A stretch of 64,000 nt of DNA from CP2-2F sp034436355. Its GTDB lineage: Bacteria; Chloroflexota; Anaerolineae; Aggregatilineales; UBA2796. The DNA is taken from positions 1 through 64,000 of the forward strand of contig DAOTVQ010000017.1 of NCBI GenBank assembly GCA_034436355.1, written 5' to 3'. A program made the position numbers and the translations under genes. Under the pieces are notes generated by a model. It was not told the origin of the DNA and did not search any database. It saw only the letters and a program-made list of their open reading frames with translations. This document shows, in pieces, positions 8,492 to 16,633 of the stretch (positions within the stretch are counted from its first letter, which is position 1; every line of letters starts with the position of its first letter).

Positions 8492-9451
8492 ATGGAAACC
8501 GTTTTTGATGTAAGCCGTGCTTTTATCCGCGAGCAGCCAGCCGTTCCGCCGCTGTATAATCCGCCTTTGATACCTATCCAAGAGGCGGCTAGTCGGTTCA
8601 CCCTTGATAGCCGTACACCATTACTCAGGGCGACGGTGGCAGGGCGCACCCTCGTGATCAACACCGTGCATTTGGTCTATTTTCATGTTGTACAGGGCGT
8701 GGTGGAAAATACACCATGGCTGGCATCCTTTTGCCTGATCTGTAATGCAGGGGCGTGCTTCTCGCCCGTGATTGATGGTCAGGTTCACCATTTCAGCGAG
8801 CGCGGGTTGTATAACGCTATGACGCTCTTGGGCGATGCAGAAAGCGGCTCGATTTGGGATCACTACAGCGGACGGTGTTATCACGGTCCGCTGCAAGGCA
8901 GGCGCTTGGAGACGCTCTCGGCGCTGCAACACACCACACTCGCACAGGCAATCAGCCTGGTGCCGGAAGCGCTTTTTGTTGTCTCGGCGCTGGAGGGCGA
9001 GGCGCAGGCAACTGCCGAGTCGTGGGACGATTTTCGGCGTTCGCCCACCCCTGAGCTGACACCGCGCACGGCTGCCACATTGGACAAAGAAGATGACCGC
9101 TTGCCACGTTTTGAAGCGGGGCTAGGCGTGTGGGATGGTCAGGATACCTGTTTCTACACCTATAAAGCATTGAACGCTGCCGATAATGTGCTGTTCGATA
9201 CCATCAATGGGCAAGGGATCATCGTTTTCATTGATCCACTCACGCAAAATCCGCAAGCCTATTTCACAGAGGCGAAAAGTGCCACCTGGCGCGGGGACAC
9301 ATTAGTGCTGGATAACAAGGACTACATCTGCGATAGTCTGTTCTTCAAACCCAATGGGCAGCGCGTGCAGCCGCGCCAACCCGAACAGCTTTTCCAACGT
9401 TGGTATAGTTTCGCGCTGCGCTTCCCCAACCCCAGAATCCACGGCGCTTGA
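8492..9451 (+). CDS. DUF3179 domain protein (cytosolic copy)
   Basis: 319 residues without a signal peptide. DUF3179 hallmarks: a paired-cysteine segment FCLICNAGACFSP, then SGSIWDHYSGRCYHGPLQG and a C-terminal AYFTEAKSATWRGDTL region. The biochemical role of DUF3179 is not established. It is related to the exported DUF3179 protein that follows at 9629. TATAAT at 8443-8448 is a likely -10 element. No good Shine-Dalgarno precedes the ATG. Confidence 0.85.
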   Translation: METVFDVSRAFIREQPAVPPLYNPPLIPIQEAASRFTLDSRTPLLRATVAGRTLVINTVHLVYFHVVQGVVENTPWLASFCLICNAGACFSPVIDGQVHHFSERGLYNAMTLLGDAESGSIWDHYSGRCYHGPLQGRRLETLSALQHTTLAQAISLVPEALFVVSALEGEAQATAESWDDFRRSPTPELTPRTAATLDKEDDRLPRFEAGLGVWDGQDTCFYTYKALNAADNVLFDTINGQGIIVFIDPLTQNPQAYFTEAKSATWRGDTLVLDNKDYICDSLFFKPNGQRVQPRQPEQLFQRWYSFALRFPNPRIHGA

Positions 9452-9480
9452 GCGCACGCTGCCGTCACAATGTTTTGTCT

Positions 9481-9500
9481 GAGGGCGTCTAGACGCCCTC
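9481..9500 (+). terminator. Perfect 20-bp palindrome after the first DUF3179 gene
   Basis: GAGGGCGTCTAGACGCCCTC is a complete inverted repeat 30 nt after the stop codon. It would form a strong hairpin in RNA. There is no clear T-run after it on either strand, so factor-dependent termination or mRNA 3' protection is as likely as intrinsic termination. Confidence 0.45.
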
Positions 9501-9586
9501 TCATGCTGTGTGTTGCCTAGACCACACTTTTACAAGGTAACTTTCTTTTAGACTCCTTCTAGGCTTGTTGTGTAAGGTTTATCGTT

Positions 9587-9614
9587 TTGACCAAGCCCGA
9601 TTTTTTGGTAGACT
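9587..9614 (+). promoter_or_regulatory. Predicted promoter of the exported DUF3179 gene
   Basis: TTGACC (9587-9592) and TAGACT (9609-9614) are 16 nt apart, and the ATG follows 14 nt after the -10, which implies a very short leader with GGGAGAAAG in between. Confidence 0.45.
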
Positions 9615-9628
9615 GAGGGAGAAAGTTC

Positions 9629-10795
9629 ATGCACAAAAAGTGGCAACTGGCACTGATGCTTGGCGCTTTGAGCGCACTGGTGGTGCTTATGAGTTCAGTT
9701 ACCCATGCACAGCAAGGCAGTTGTGGCGACCCGTTTAAGGATGTGGGACGCCTGCGTTTTTCGACAGCCTTTTGGCAAAAAACAGATTTTTGCAAGCACA
9801 GCGTACCTTACGCTGAAATTTTTAGTGGCGGTCCGCCGCCGGATGGTATTCCGCCCATTGATCGCCCGCGCTTTGAGAGCATCGCTGAGGCCGCACAGTG
9901 GCTTAACGATCAATCCCCGCTCATTGCGCTAGAGATTGAGGGTGAGGCACGCGCCTATCCGCTGGCAATCTTGATCTGGCACGAGATCGTCAATGATAGC
10001 GTTGGCGGCGTGCCAGTGGCAGTAACCTTCTGCCCGCTTTGCAACAGTTCCATCGTCTTTGATCGGCGTGTGGACGGGCAAACGCTGCGCTTGGGCGTTT
10101 CGGGCAACCTGCGTAAGAGCGATATGATCATGTGGGATGAGCAAACGCAGAGTTGGTGGCAGCAGATCACGGGTGAGGCGATTGTTGGCGCGCTGACCGG
10201 CACGCGGCTGAGCCTGATTAGCTCACAAGTGGTCAGCTTTGAGGCATTCAAGGCAGCCTTTCCCGAAGGCAAGGTGCTAAGCCGCGAGACGGGGCATGAT
10301 CGCAGCTACGGGCGTAATCCCTATACCAGCTACGACTCGAACCCGCAGCCCTTCTTGTTTGAAGGCGAGATTGATCCGCGCCTGCCCGCTACCGAGCATG
10401 TGCTATCGGGCATTGTGGGGGGTGAGGCAATCGCCTATCCGTTCAGCCTGCTGGCGCGGGAAGGTGTTATTAACGATGTGGTGGGCGGTGTGGCAGTGGT
10501 TGCCTTCTGGCAGGATGGCGCCGTGAGCGCCCTTGATCGCGGCGATATTGATAGTTCGCGGCGGGTAGGCATGGCTGCCCTTTATGAGCGCACCCTTGAT
10601 GGGCGCAGCCTGACCTTTGAGCAAAGCAAAGACGGCGTGCTGCGCGATGTGGAGACGGGCAGCACATGGAACGTCTTTGGGCGCGCTACAGATGGCAGCC
10701 TGAAAGGCGCACAATTGGAGCGCGCCTTTGCCAACCCGCACTTTTGGTTTGCATGGGCAGCCTTCCGCCCTGAAACACGCATCTACGGGCAGTAG
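9629..10795 (+). CDS. Exported DUF3179 domain protein
   Basis: 388 residues. An N-terminal signal peptide (MHKKWQLALMLGALSALVV... ending near THAQQ) directs export. The mature part has the DUF3179 pattern: PLIALEIEGEARAYPLAIL, FCPLCNSSIVFDRRVDGQ with the Cys-x2-Cys pair, MIMWDEQTQSWWQQ, and a C-terminal ETGSTWNVFGRATDG. The shared cysteine pair suggests a metal- or redox-related site, but no activity has been assigned to the family. It is convergent with the PP2C-like gene, with only 9 bp between the stops. Confidence 0.88.
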   Translation: MHKKWQLALMLGALSALVVLMSSVTHAQQGSCGDPFKDVGRLRFSTAFWQKTDFCKHSVPYAEIFSGGPPPDGIPPIDRPRFESIAEAAQWLNDQSPLIALEIEGEARAYPLAILIWHEIVNDSVGGVPVAVTFCPLCNSSIVFDRRVDGQTLRLGVSGNLRKSDMIMWDEQTQSWWQQITGEAIVGALTGTRLSLISSQVVSFEAFKAAFPEGKVLSRETGHDRSYGRNPYTSYDSNPQPFLFEGEIDPRLPATEHVLSGIVGGEAIAYPFSLLAREGVINDVVGGVAVVAFWQDGAVSALDRGDIDSSRRVGMAALYERTLDGRSLTFEQSKDGVLRDVETGSTWNVFGRATDGSLKGAQLERAFANPHFWFAWAAFRPETRIYGQ

Positions 10796-10804
10796 TTTAA
10801 CGGG

Positions 10805-12955
10805 CTAGGGTGCAGGGCGTCCGGCAAGGTCGGCTATCGAAAAATGGTAGAGGACGGCGCCGGATGCCACAAAGATATTATCGCGGTCGGCATAAATGCC
10901 CGTCATATTGCGGAACAGATTCGGGTCGGTGGCGCGGAAGCGGTAGCGGAAGGCGCCTGAGAGCGTCACCTGATAGACCGATTGATCGGCAGCGTCTAGT
11001 AAGTAGATCGCGGGCAGCGGTGAATCGCCATCAAGGTACATAGCGCGCCCGCTTTTCAGGCTCATCGGCGCGGGCATTCCGCTGAGCGCAAAGCGCTGCT
11101 CAGTGCCGCCTGTGAACTTCCTCAACTGTCCATCTTCAAAGAAGATATAGACGTTCCCGTTTGGATCAATGCCGAAATCAACGGCGGTGGTCAGGTCAGG
11201 TTTTAGTTCGCTATCGAAATATTCCTCCGGCGGGTTGGGATAGCTGCTGCCAAGCGGACGGTAGCGCCAAATCTGGTTTGCCGCTGGGTCAAGCAGGTAG
11301 AGGTTGCCGCGCCAAGTGGCAAGCGCAATCGGTTTGCCCCACAGGTCGGCGCCGGCCAGCCGCTGCGCCGTAGCAGGCGCAAAGGTTGGCGAATAGGTGA
11401 TCAGGATGCCTTGCGTATCAAGGGCTGCCAGCACATTGGCGCGCTGCACGCCGCCCTCTGCCAGCCAGACCGTATCCACCACCTCGCGCACGGAAAAAGC
11501 ACCGACTGCCTGCCCACGCTGCACGACGGGCTGTGTGTTGCGCGTGATGAGCGTCACCGCCTCCGGCGCCAGCGTATCGCGGTAAATGGCGCTGCGGCTG
11601 ACATCCAGCGTATAGACATCTGCGCTGCCGCGGATGATTGGGTTGACGAGCTGCGCGCCTTCGCCAAAATTCCGCAGCGGCGTGGGCGTGCGGCGGGTGA
11701 CTTTATCAAAGCGATCCAGCACGCCTTGCGCCTTTGCCCGAATGCGGGTGAGCGTCGGATCATTGGTGCGCCCGCCGGTCGTCTCCACATATGCCACACG
11801 CTCTAGGATGCCGAGCCATGCTGTGCGTGCAATTGGTTCATTCTCCAGCGAGATCAGCTCTGCTTGGCGGGCAGCCTCTTCCACTTCACGCACCATCTGC
11901 TCAAACTGAGTGAGATCGAATTGCGAAAGTTGCAGGGCAACCATCACAAAGACGACAATGACCGGGATCAGAATTGCCAAGACTGCCGCCAACATGGTCG
12001 GGATGCGCGGCGCGCCATCTTCGCTCGGCTCTGGCAGCAGGCGGCTAAGCGCACGGTTCAGTCCCTTCGCAAAGCTGCCCAGCAGGTTGCCAGTGGCAGC
12101 GGTGGCACGCTGCGCGATGGGTGCTTTGGGCGTTTCGGGTGCGTTGGCAGGTGGTGGATCAGCAGGTGCGTCTGCGCTAGGTGCTGCCTCAGCAGTGGGT
12201 GTTGCAGGGGGGGCTGGCTCTGCGGCAATCAGCGTAGGCGGCTCAGGGGTTGGCAGGGGTGTGCTTTTGCGCGGCTGCGGAATCGGTGTGGGGTCGGGTG
12301 TTTCGGGCGTGGCAAACTCAATGATAACAGCCTGCGCCTCTTTGCCCGCCAATGCCTTCAACGGCTCAATGACGGCGGTCAGGTCTTCGGCGGTCAGGGC
12401 GGCGTTCAGCGCAGCGCGCTCAGCGTTGGCAAGGTTGCTATCGCACAGCACCATCCTATCGCCGGGCATCACCTCACAGCGCGAGAGTTTCACCTCTGGC
12501 GAGGGCGTTGCGCCAAGTGGCGCGGAATCACTCGGCGAATCAGGGTAGCAGGTGAAATCACCGTTTTGGCGCAATAAACAAGCGCTTTGTGCCGTGCGTG
12601 CGATGTAGACCTCATTGCCGCGCATCACCGCACAGATCATGTTCAGGGTGTGGCGCTGCCCTGCCTCTGAGATTTGGCTGTTGACGGTGTAGATTGCTTC
12701 GCGCAATCCACTGGTCACACTGCCGCCACTGCGGAAGTAGACATCTGCGGCAAGGTGTGCCAACGCCTCATAGACGTTGGCAGTGGCGTGTGTTTTGCCG
12801 AAAGGCGTGATCAGCGTGAAGAAGGTATCTGCTTCACGGCTGCGCTGCACCTTGCGCGGCGGCAGCTCTACCAATGCACCAGGTGGCGTCGCACTAACTG
12901 CGCGCCCGCCCACCACAAACAAATAACCTACCAATGCCTCGATTACATCTATCAT
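10805..12955 (-). CDS. PP2C-like/membrane/beta-propeller protein
   Basis: 716 residues in three parts. Residues about 1-220 resemble the PP2C phosphatase fold (FFTLITPFGKTHATANVYEAL, MICAVMRGNEVYIARTAQSACLLR, GDRMVLCDSNL) but I cannot find the metal-binding Asp-Gly motifs, so it is probably a non-catalytic relative. A Pro-rich linker (about 220-290) leads to one membrane helix (about 320-345, MLAAVLAILIPVIVVFVMVAL). The C-terminal half has repeated LDP/DPNGNVYIF-type blades, suggesting an NHL-like propeller outside the membrane. It may link extracellular sensing to a cytosolic pseudo-phosphatase. No partner kinase is present in the window. Confidence 0.7.
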   Translation of the reverse strand: MIDVIEALVGYLFVVGGRAVSATPPGALVELPPRKVQRSREADTFFTLITPFGKTHATANVYEALAHLAADVYFRSGGSVTSGLREAIYTVNSQISEAGQRHTLNMICAVMRGNEVYIARTAQSACLLRQNGDFTCYPDSPSDSAPLGATPSPEVKLSRCEVMPGDRMVLCDSNLANAERAALNAALTAEDLTAVIEPLKALAGKEAQAVIIEFATPETPDPTPIPQPRKSTPLPTPEPPTLIAAEPAPPATPTAEAAPSADAPADPPPANAPETPKAPIAQRATAATGNLLGSFAKGLNRALSRLLPEPSEDGAPRIPTMLAAVLAILIPVIVVFVMVALQLSQFDLTQFEQMVREVEEAARQAELISLENEPIARTAWLGILERVAYVETTGGRTNDPTLTRIRAKAQGVLDRFDKVTRRTPTPLRNFGEGAQLVNPIIRGSADVYTLDVSRSAIYRDTLAPEAVTLITRNTQPVVQRGQAVGAFSVREVVDTVWLAEGGVQRANVLAALDTQGILITYSPTFAPATAQRLAGADLWGKPIALATWRGNLYLLDPAANQIWRYRPLGSSYPNPPEEYFDSELKPDLTTAVDFGIDPNGNVYIFFEDGQLRKFTGGTEQRFALSGMPAPMSLKSGRAMYLDGDSPLPAIYLLDAADQSVYQVTLSGAFRYRFRATDPNLFRNMTGIYADRDNIFVASGAVLYHFSIADLAGRPAP

Positions 12956-13132
12956 GGGCTTTGCATCCTAACCTAGCGCAAATTGTAGCGCAAAATTGCA
13001 GCACGTCAGCACTTTGAGCAGCAGCCTTGTGCCTAGCCACCTGAGGACATCGCCCAAATAGGCAGGCTATGCTATCATATCAGCATCTCAAGATGCCCAC
13101 TTTTCGGGCTATCTGCTGCATGAGGTATCGGC

Positions 13133-13453
13133 ATGGCGACGAAAATCATCCCACGCTACAAGTTGCTGCTGCGCTATAACATCAACCCTGAAACACACGA
13201 CAACTACTATGCGTTCGTCACACAGGAATTTGTGCCAAGTATGCAAGCACTAGGACTCTATATGTTCCGTGTGTACCACACTGCTTATGGTGAACAGCCG
13301 ATTCGGCAGGTGGAATTTTTGGCAGAAGACCTTGATACAGTGCGCCTTGCGCTGAAAAGCAGCACCTGGCAGCGCTTGGAAGACAAGCTGAAAGGCTTCA
13401 TTTCCGATTACAGCCGCAAGCTGATCAGCTTCCGCGATGGCTTCCAACTATGA
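13133..13453 (+). CDS. Conserved small protein, unknown function
   Basis: 106 residues, soluble, no signal peptide. The pattern (RYNINPETHDNYYAFVTQEF, then MQALGLYMFRVYHTAYGE and RQVEFLAEDLDTVRLALKS) suggests a ferredoxin-like or dimeric alpha/beta-barrel fold like NIPSNAP or EthD proteins, but this is only a guess from strand/helix spacing. It is translationally coupled to the next gene through an ATGA overlap. Confidence 0.7.
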   Translation: MATKIIPRYKLLLRYNINPETHDNYYAFVTQEFVPSMQALGLYMFRVYHTAYGEQPIRQVEFLAEDLDTVRLALKSSTWQRLEDKLKGFISDYSRKLISFRDGFQL

Positions 13454-13863
13454 CCTTACGGCGTTTGCGTGGTGCGCTGCTGCGGCGCAGCCTAGAATCG
13501 GCATTGAGCGTTGGCGCGGCGGCAACCGCCAAAAGTTTTCGCCAAGTGTTTACTGTGCAGCCGCCGATCACAGTTTACGTGCGCGCCAGCCATGCCGAAG
13601 TTACTATAGTGCACGGCGCGCCGCACAACGTCTCGCTAGAGGCTGACTTGCACGCCAGCTTTGGCTGGGAATTTGCCACCGATCAAGATGAGGCGGGCGT
13701 TTACATCGTGGCGCGCCGCAAGCCGATTGTTGGCGCGCTTTCGTGGGCAAAGTTCAGCCTGACTGTGCCGCTCGGCGCACACCTTGCCCTAAACCTGACG
13801 CCGGGCAGCGTGCATCTGGCGCAGGTGAATGGCAAATTGATCCTGCCCGCCGAAAACGTTTAG
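13450..13863 (+). CDS. Small protein with adhesin-like beta repeats, unknown function
   Basis: 137 residues. The ATG shares ATGA with the previous stop (13451-13453). Alternating hydrophobic strands (ITVYVRASHAEVTIVHG, AGVYIVARRKPIVG, FSLTVPLGAHLALNLTPGSVHLAQVNGKL) resemble the start of DUF4097-type beta-helix adhesin-like domains. No signal peptide is seen. The function is unknown; the coupling to 13133-13453 argues for a joint role. Confidence 0.65.
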   Translation: MTLRRLRGALLRRSLESALSVGAAATAKSFRQVFTVQPPITVYVRASHAEVTIVHGAPHNVSLEADLHASFGWEFATDQDEAGVYIVARRKPIVGALSWAKFSLTVPLGAHLALNLTPGSVHLAQVNGKLILPAENV

Positions 13864-14002
13864 CCGTTTGCTCGTTGCTTGGCGTTCCATTGTAGTTCGA
13901 TTCAGCTGCTTTGCCGCTTCGGATTGCCAGAGAAGGTTTCGCGTTGTGCCACAGCGCGGTACACTAGGCGCGGCAAGTGCAAGGTGAAAGGAAACACCTT
14001 CC

Positions 14003-14980
14003 ATGATTAAACGCATTGCAGTCCTAACCAGTGGTGGCGATGCGCCGGGCATGAATGCTGCCATCCGCGCCGTCACGCGCTCTGCGATAGAGCAGGGCTG
14101 GTCGGTGATGGGTGTGCAAGAAGGCTATCTCGGCTTGGTCACTAACCAATTCAGAGAACTTGATGCGCGCTCCGTCGGCGGCATTATTCAAATGGGTGGC
14201 ACCCTGCTCGGCAGCGCCCGCTGCAAAGAATTCCGCGAGGAAGCAGGGCGCAAAAAGGCGCTGCACAACCTCAGCACACACGGCATAGACGCGCTCGTCG
14301 TCATCGGCGGCAATGGCTCGCAGACGGGCGCTTATGCGCTCTACCAGATGGGCTTTCCCGTCAATGGTGTTGCCTCGACCATTGATAACGACCTGCTCGG
14401 CTCGGACATCACCATCGGCGTAGATACGGCGCTCAACATCGCCCTAGAGGCGATTGATCGGCTCAAAACGACTGCCTCATCACATCGGCGCGCCTTCTTG
14501 GTGGAGGTCATGGGGCGTGATTGCGGCTATCTGGCGCTGATGAGCGGTATTGCCGGTGGCGCGGAAGCGATTGTTGTGCCAGAGTTTGAGACGACCCCAG
14601 AACAGGTGGCACAGATCATCAGTGCTGCCTATGCACGCGGCAAATCACATGCGCTGGTCGTGGTGGCTGAAGGCGCGAAATACGAGGCGGATGCACTCTT
14701 TAAGTACCTGAATGAGAACTACAAAGAGGAACTCGGCTTTGATATGCGTGCGACGACGCTTGGGCATGTGCAGCGCGGCGGCGCACCGCTTGCCTATGAT
14801 CGGCTGCTGGCGTCTCGCTTGGGTGCGGGCGCAGTCGAGGCGTTGGCGCGTGGCGAGTATGGTGTGTTGTGTGGCACACGCGGCGGGCAAATCACCACAA
14901 CGCCGCTGGTCGAGATCGCCGGCAAGACTAAGACCCTTGATGAGCGTTTGCTAAAATTAGCACAGACTTTGGCGCGCTAA
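14003..14980 (+). CDS. pfkA: 6-phosphofructokinase
   Basis: 325 residues. It phosphorylates fructose 6-phosphate in glycolysis. Visible family motifs: TSGGDAPGMNAAIRA (phosphoryl donor site), STIDNDLLGSDITIGVDTAL with the catalytic Asp of TIDND, LVEVMGRDCGYLAL, and GHVQRGGAPLAYDR. Oddly, the usual GGDGS motif reads GGNGS (residues about 102-106), replacing the Mg-binding Asp by Asn, and the Gly before TIDND is Ser. The Gly after that Asn fits the ATP-type rather than the PPi-type (GGDDS) enzyme. GAAAGG precedes the ATG. Confidence 0.93.
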   Translation: MIKRIAVLTSGGDAPGMNAAIRAVTRSAIEQGWSVMGVQEGYLGLVTNQFRELDARSVGGIIQMGGTLLGSARCKEFREEAGRKKALHNLSTHGIDALVVIGGNGSQTGAYALYQMGFPVNGVASTIDNDLLGSDITIGVDTALNIALEAIDRLKTTASSHRRAFLVEVMGRDCGYLALMSGIAGGAEAIVVPEFETTPEQVAQIISAAYARGKSHALVVVAEGAKYEADALFKYLNENYKEELGFDMRATTLGHVQRGGAPLAYDRLLASRLGAGAVEALARGEYGVLCGTRGGQITTTPLVEIAGKTKTLDERLLKLAQTLAR

Positions 14981-15063
14981 ACAAAGGCTCATGCAACCTT
15001 GCAGGCGCCCTTGCGTACAAGGCGCAAGAGAAACAATCTATCAGAGAGCGTAGAGGATTCACC

Positions 15064-15777
15064 ATGACGCTAAACGGTTCTGGGCGCGTGCCAGTGCTGC
15101 GGACAGTAGCTGTAACCAAAGATTTGCCACTCGGCGCTGAGACAGTGCATATCCTGCGTGGCATCAGCCTAGAAATCTATAAAGGTGAGCGCGTTGGCAT
15201 CATCGGACCTTCAGGCAGCGGCAAAACAACGCTGCTCGGCTTGATGGGTGGCTTGGATACGCCGACCAGCGGTAGCATCGAGATTGACGGCATCAACATC
15301 TCGCGCCTTTCAGAAAGCCGCCTCACCGAAGTGCGGAACGAGAAGATCGGCTTTGTCTTTCAGTTCTTCAACCTTGTGCCAACGCTCACCGCGCTGGAAA
15401 ATGTGGCACTGCCGATTGAATTTGCCCGCAAGCCACGCTTTCACCCGCGCCGCCGCGCCACCGAACTGCTTGACCTGCTCGGCTTGAAAGATCGCCTGCA
15501 TCATCGCCCCAGCCAACTGAGCGGTGGTCAGCAACAGCGCGTTGCCATTGCCCGCGCCCTGGCAAATAATCCGCCGCTGCTGCTTGCCGATGAGCCAACC
15601 GGCAATCTGGACACGGAGTCGGGCAAGGTTGTGCTGAAGGCTCTCCAAGACGTGCAGCGCGAAACTGGCACAACTGTGATCGTCGTCACCCACGATCCGC
15701 GCATTGCCAACCAGATGGATCGCGTGCTAACCTTACTAGATGGTCAGCTTGTGGCACATGCAGAGGCGTTTGTTTGA
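15064..15777 (+). CDS. ABC transporter ATP-binding protein, LolD/MacB type
   Basis: 237 residues. Walker A GPSGSGKTT (about residue 49), Q-loop FVFQFFNLVPTLTALENV, signature LSGGQQQRVAIARAL, Walker B LLLADEPTGNLD and the H-loop VTHD are all intact. The NLVPTLTALENV and EPTGNLDT wording is typical of the LolD/MacB/FtsE-like branch that drives FtsX-type permeases. No such permease is adjacent; the next gene encodes a membrane protein without FtsX features. A hairpin-like repeat lies upstream (about 15004-15024). Confidence 0.93.
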   Translation: MTLNGSGRVPVLRTVAVTKDLPLGAETVHILRGISLEIYKGERVGIIGPSGSGKTTLLGLMGGLDTPTSGSIEIDGINISRLSESRLTEVRNEKIGFVFQFFNLVPTLTALENVALPIEFARKPRFHPRRRATELLDLLGLKDRLHHRPSQLSGGQQQRVAIARALANNPPLLLADEPTGNLDTESGKVVLKALQDVQRETGTTVIVVTHDPRIANQMDRVLTLLDGQLVAHAEAFV

Positions 15778-16448
15778 TGAGTGAGCGCAGCACCGAACGG
15801 TTACACTTCCCGCTAGACACTGAACATACCGGTATTCGTTTGGCGCTGCCGCTAATTGCCGTCTTCAGCTTTGTGTTATTTTTGTGGCTGTCAGGCAACC
15901 TCTTTAGCAGTGAAGAAGGCGGCTGCCTAAACGCCTCAATAGCAGCAATAGGCGCTTTGGGCGTCATGGCGCTCTCGGACGGTCTGCTAAAGCGTTTCTG
16001 GAAAAGTGGGCGCGCCCTCACCTTAACAGAGAATCGGATCACACTGCAAGATAGCCGCCGTAACCGCCCACCTGAGACCCAGATTGACCTGACGCAGCGT
16101 GTGAACGTGCTGGCATGGCGCTTCACGGTGAAGCGTGGTTCGGCGCGTGCTGTGCGCGGCTGGATTGTGCTGGCGCTGCAATTGGTGCAAGATGAAACCA
16201 GTATCGCGCTCTATACCTTGATGCCTGCCAAAGAGGCTGACCAGCCGCAGTTTGCCGATTTTCTCCAGCTCATTCCGCGCAGCGTGATTGCCAAAGGCGA
16301 ACTGCCACTCCGCGAGATGACCCAGCAGCGCCGCTTGCTGCAAGCAGAAGATCAGCGCTGGCAAGATGGCGCTGAACTGCGCCGCCAAGATTTTGTCAGG
16401 CTGCTTGCTCACCTGAATGCCCGCCAACCCGATTGGGCAAAGGGCTGA
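15777..16448 (+). CDS. Membrane protein of unknown function
   Basis: 223 residues from the ATG at 15777, which overlaps the TGA of the ABC gene by one base (TGATG), so the two are coupled. Two hydrophobic helices (about 21-41 and 52-70) precede a soluble part with beta-rich ALTLTENRITLQDSRRN, resembling PH-like domains of bacterial membrane proteins. It does not look like a permease of the neighbouring ATPase, but its coupling suggests it may assist that ATPase. Confidence 0.7.
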   Translation: MSERSTERLHFPLDTEHTGIRLALPLIAVFSFVLFLWLSGNLFSSEEGGCLNASIAAIGALGVMALSDGLLKRFWKSGRALTLTENRITLQDSRRNRPPETQIDLTQRVNVLAWRFTVKRGSARAVRGWIVLALQLVQDETSIALYTLMPAKEADQPQFADFLQLIPRSVIAKGELPLREMTQQRRLLQAEDQRWQDGAELRRQDFVRLLAHLNARQPDWAKG

Positions 16449-16516
16449 TCGCGCCGCACCACCGCGCTCCTCTCAACTTTACCTTCTCTGCATTCTTGAC
16501 ATGCACACTAAGGCGC

Positions 16517-16559
16517 TTGCCTAGCCGATTGACCTGTGGTATACTCCGAACAAACGTTC
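16517..16559 (+). promoter_or_regulatory. gyrA promoter with LexA-type operator
   Basis: TTGCCT (16517-16522) and TATACT (16540-16545) are 17 nt apart. Directly downstream, over the expected start of transcription, is CGAACAAACGTTCT (16547-16560) with the GAAC-N4-GTTC core at 16548-16559, the form recognised by Gram-positive-type LexA. It differs at only two central bases from the box at 22516-22529. Confidence 0.6.
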
Positions 16560-16633
16560 TTATTTGACAGTTGTACGGCTGCTGCCTTATTATTCAATCC
16601 GTCTGTGATCAGAAGCGACGCGAGAAAACACCC

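Noticed and set aside
16571..16633. TTG start for gyrA at 16571
   Set aside because: The added 21 residues have no GyrA likeness and no ribosome binding site; GTG 16634 begins just before the conserved region.
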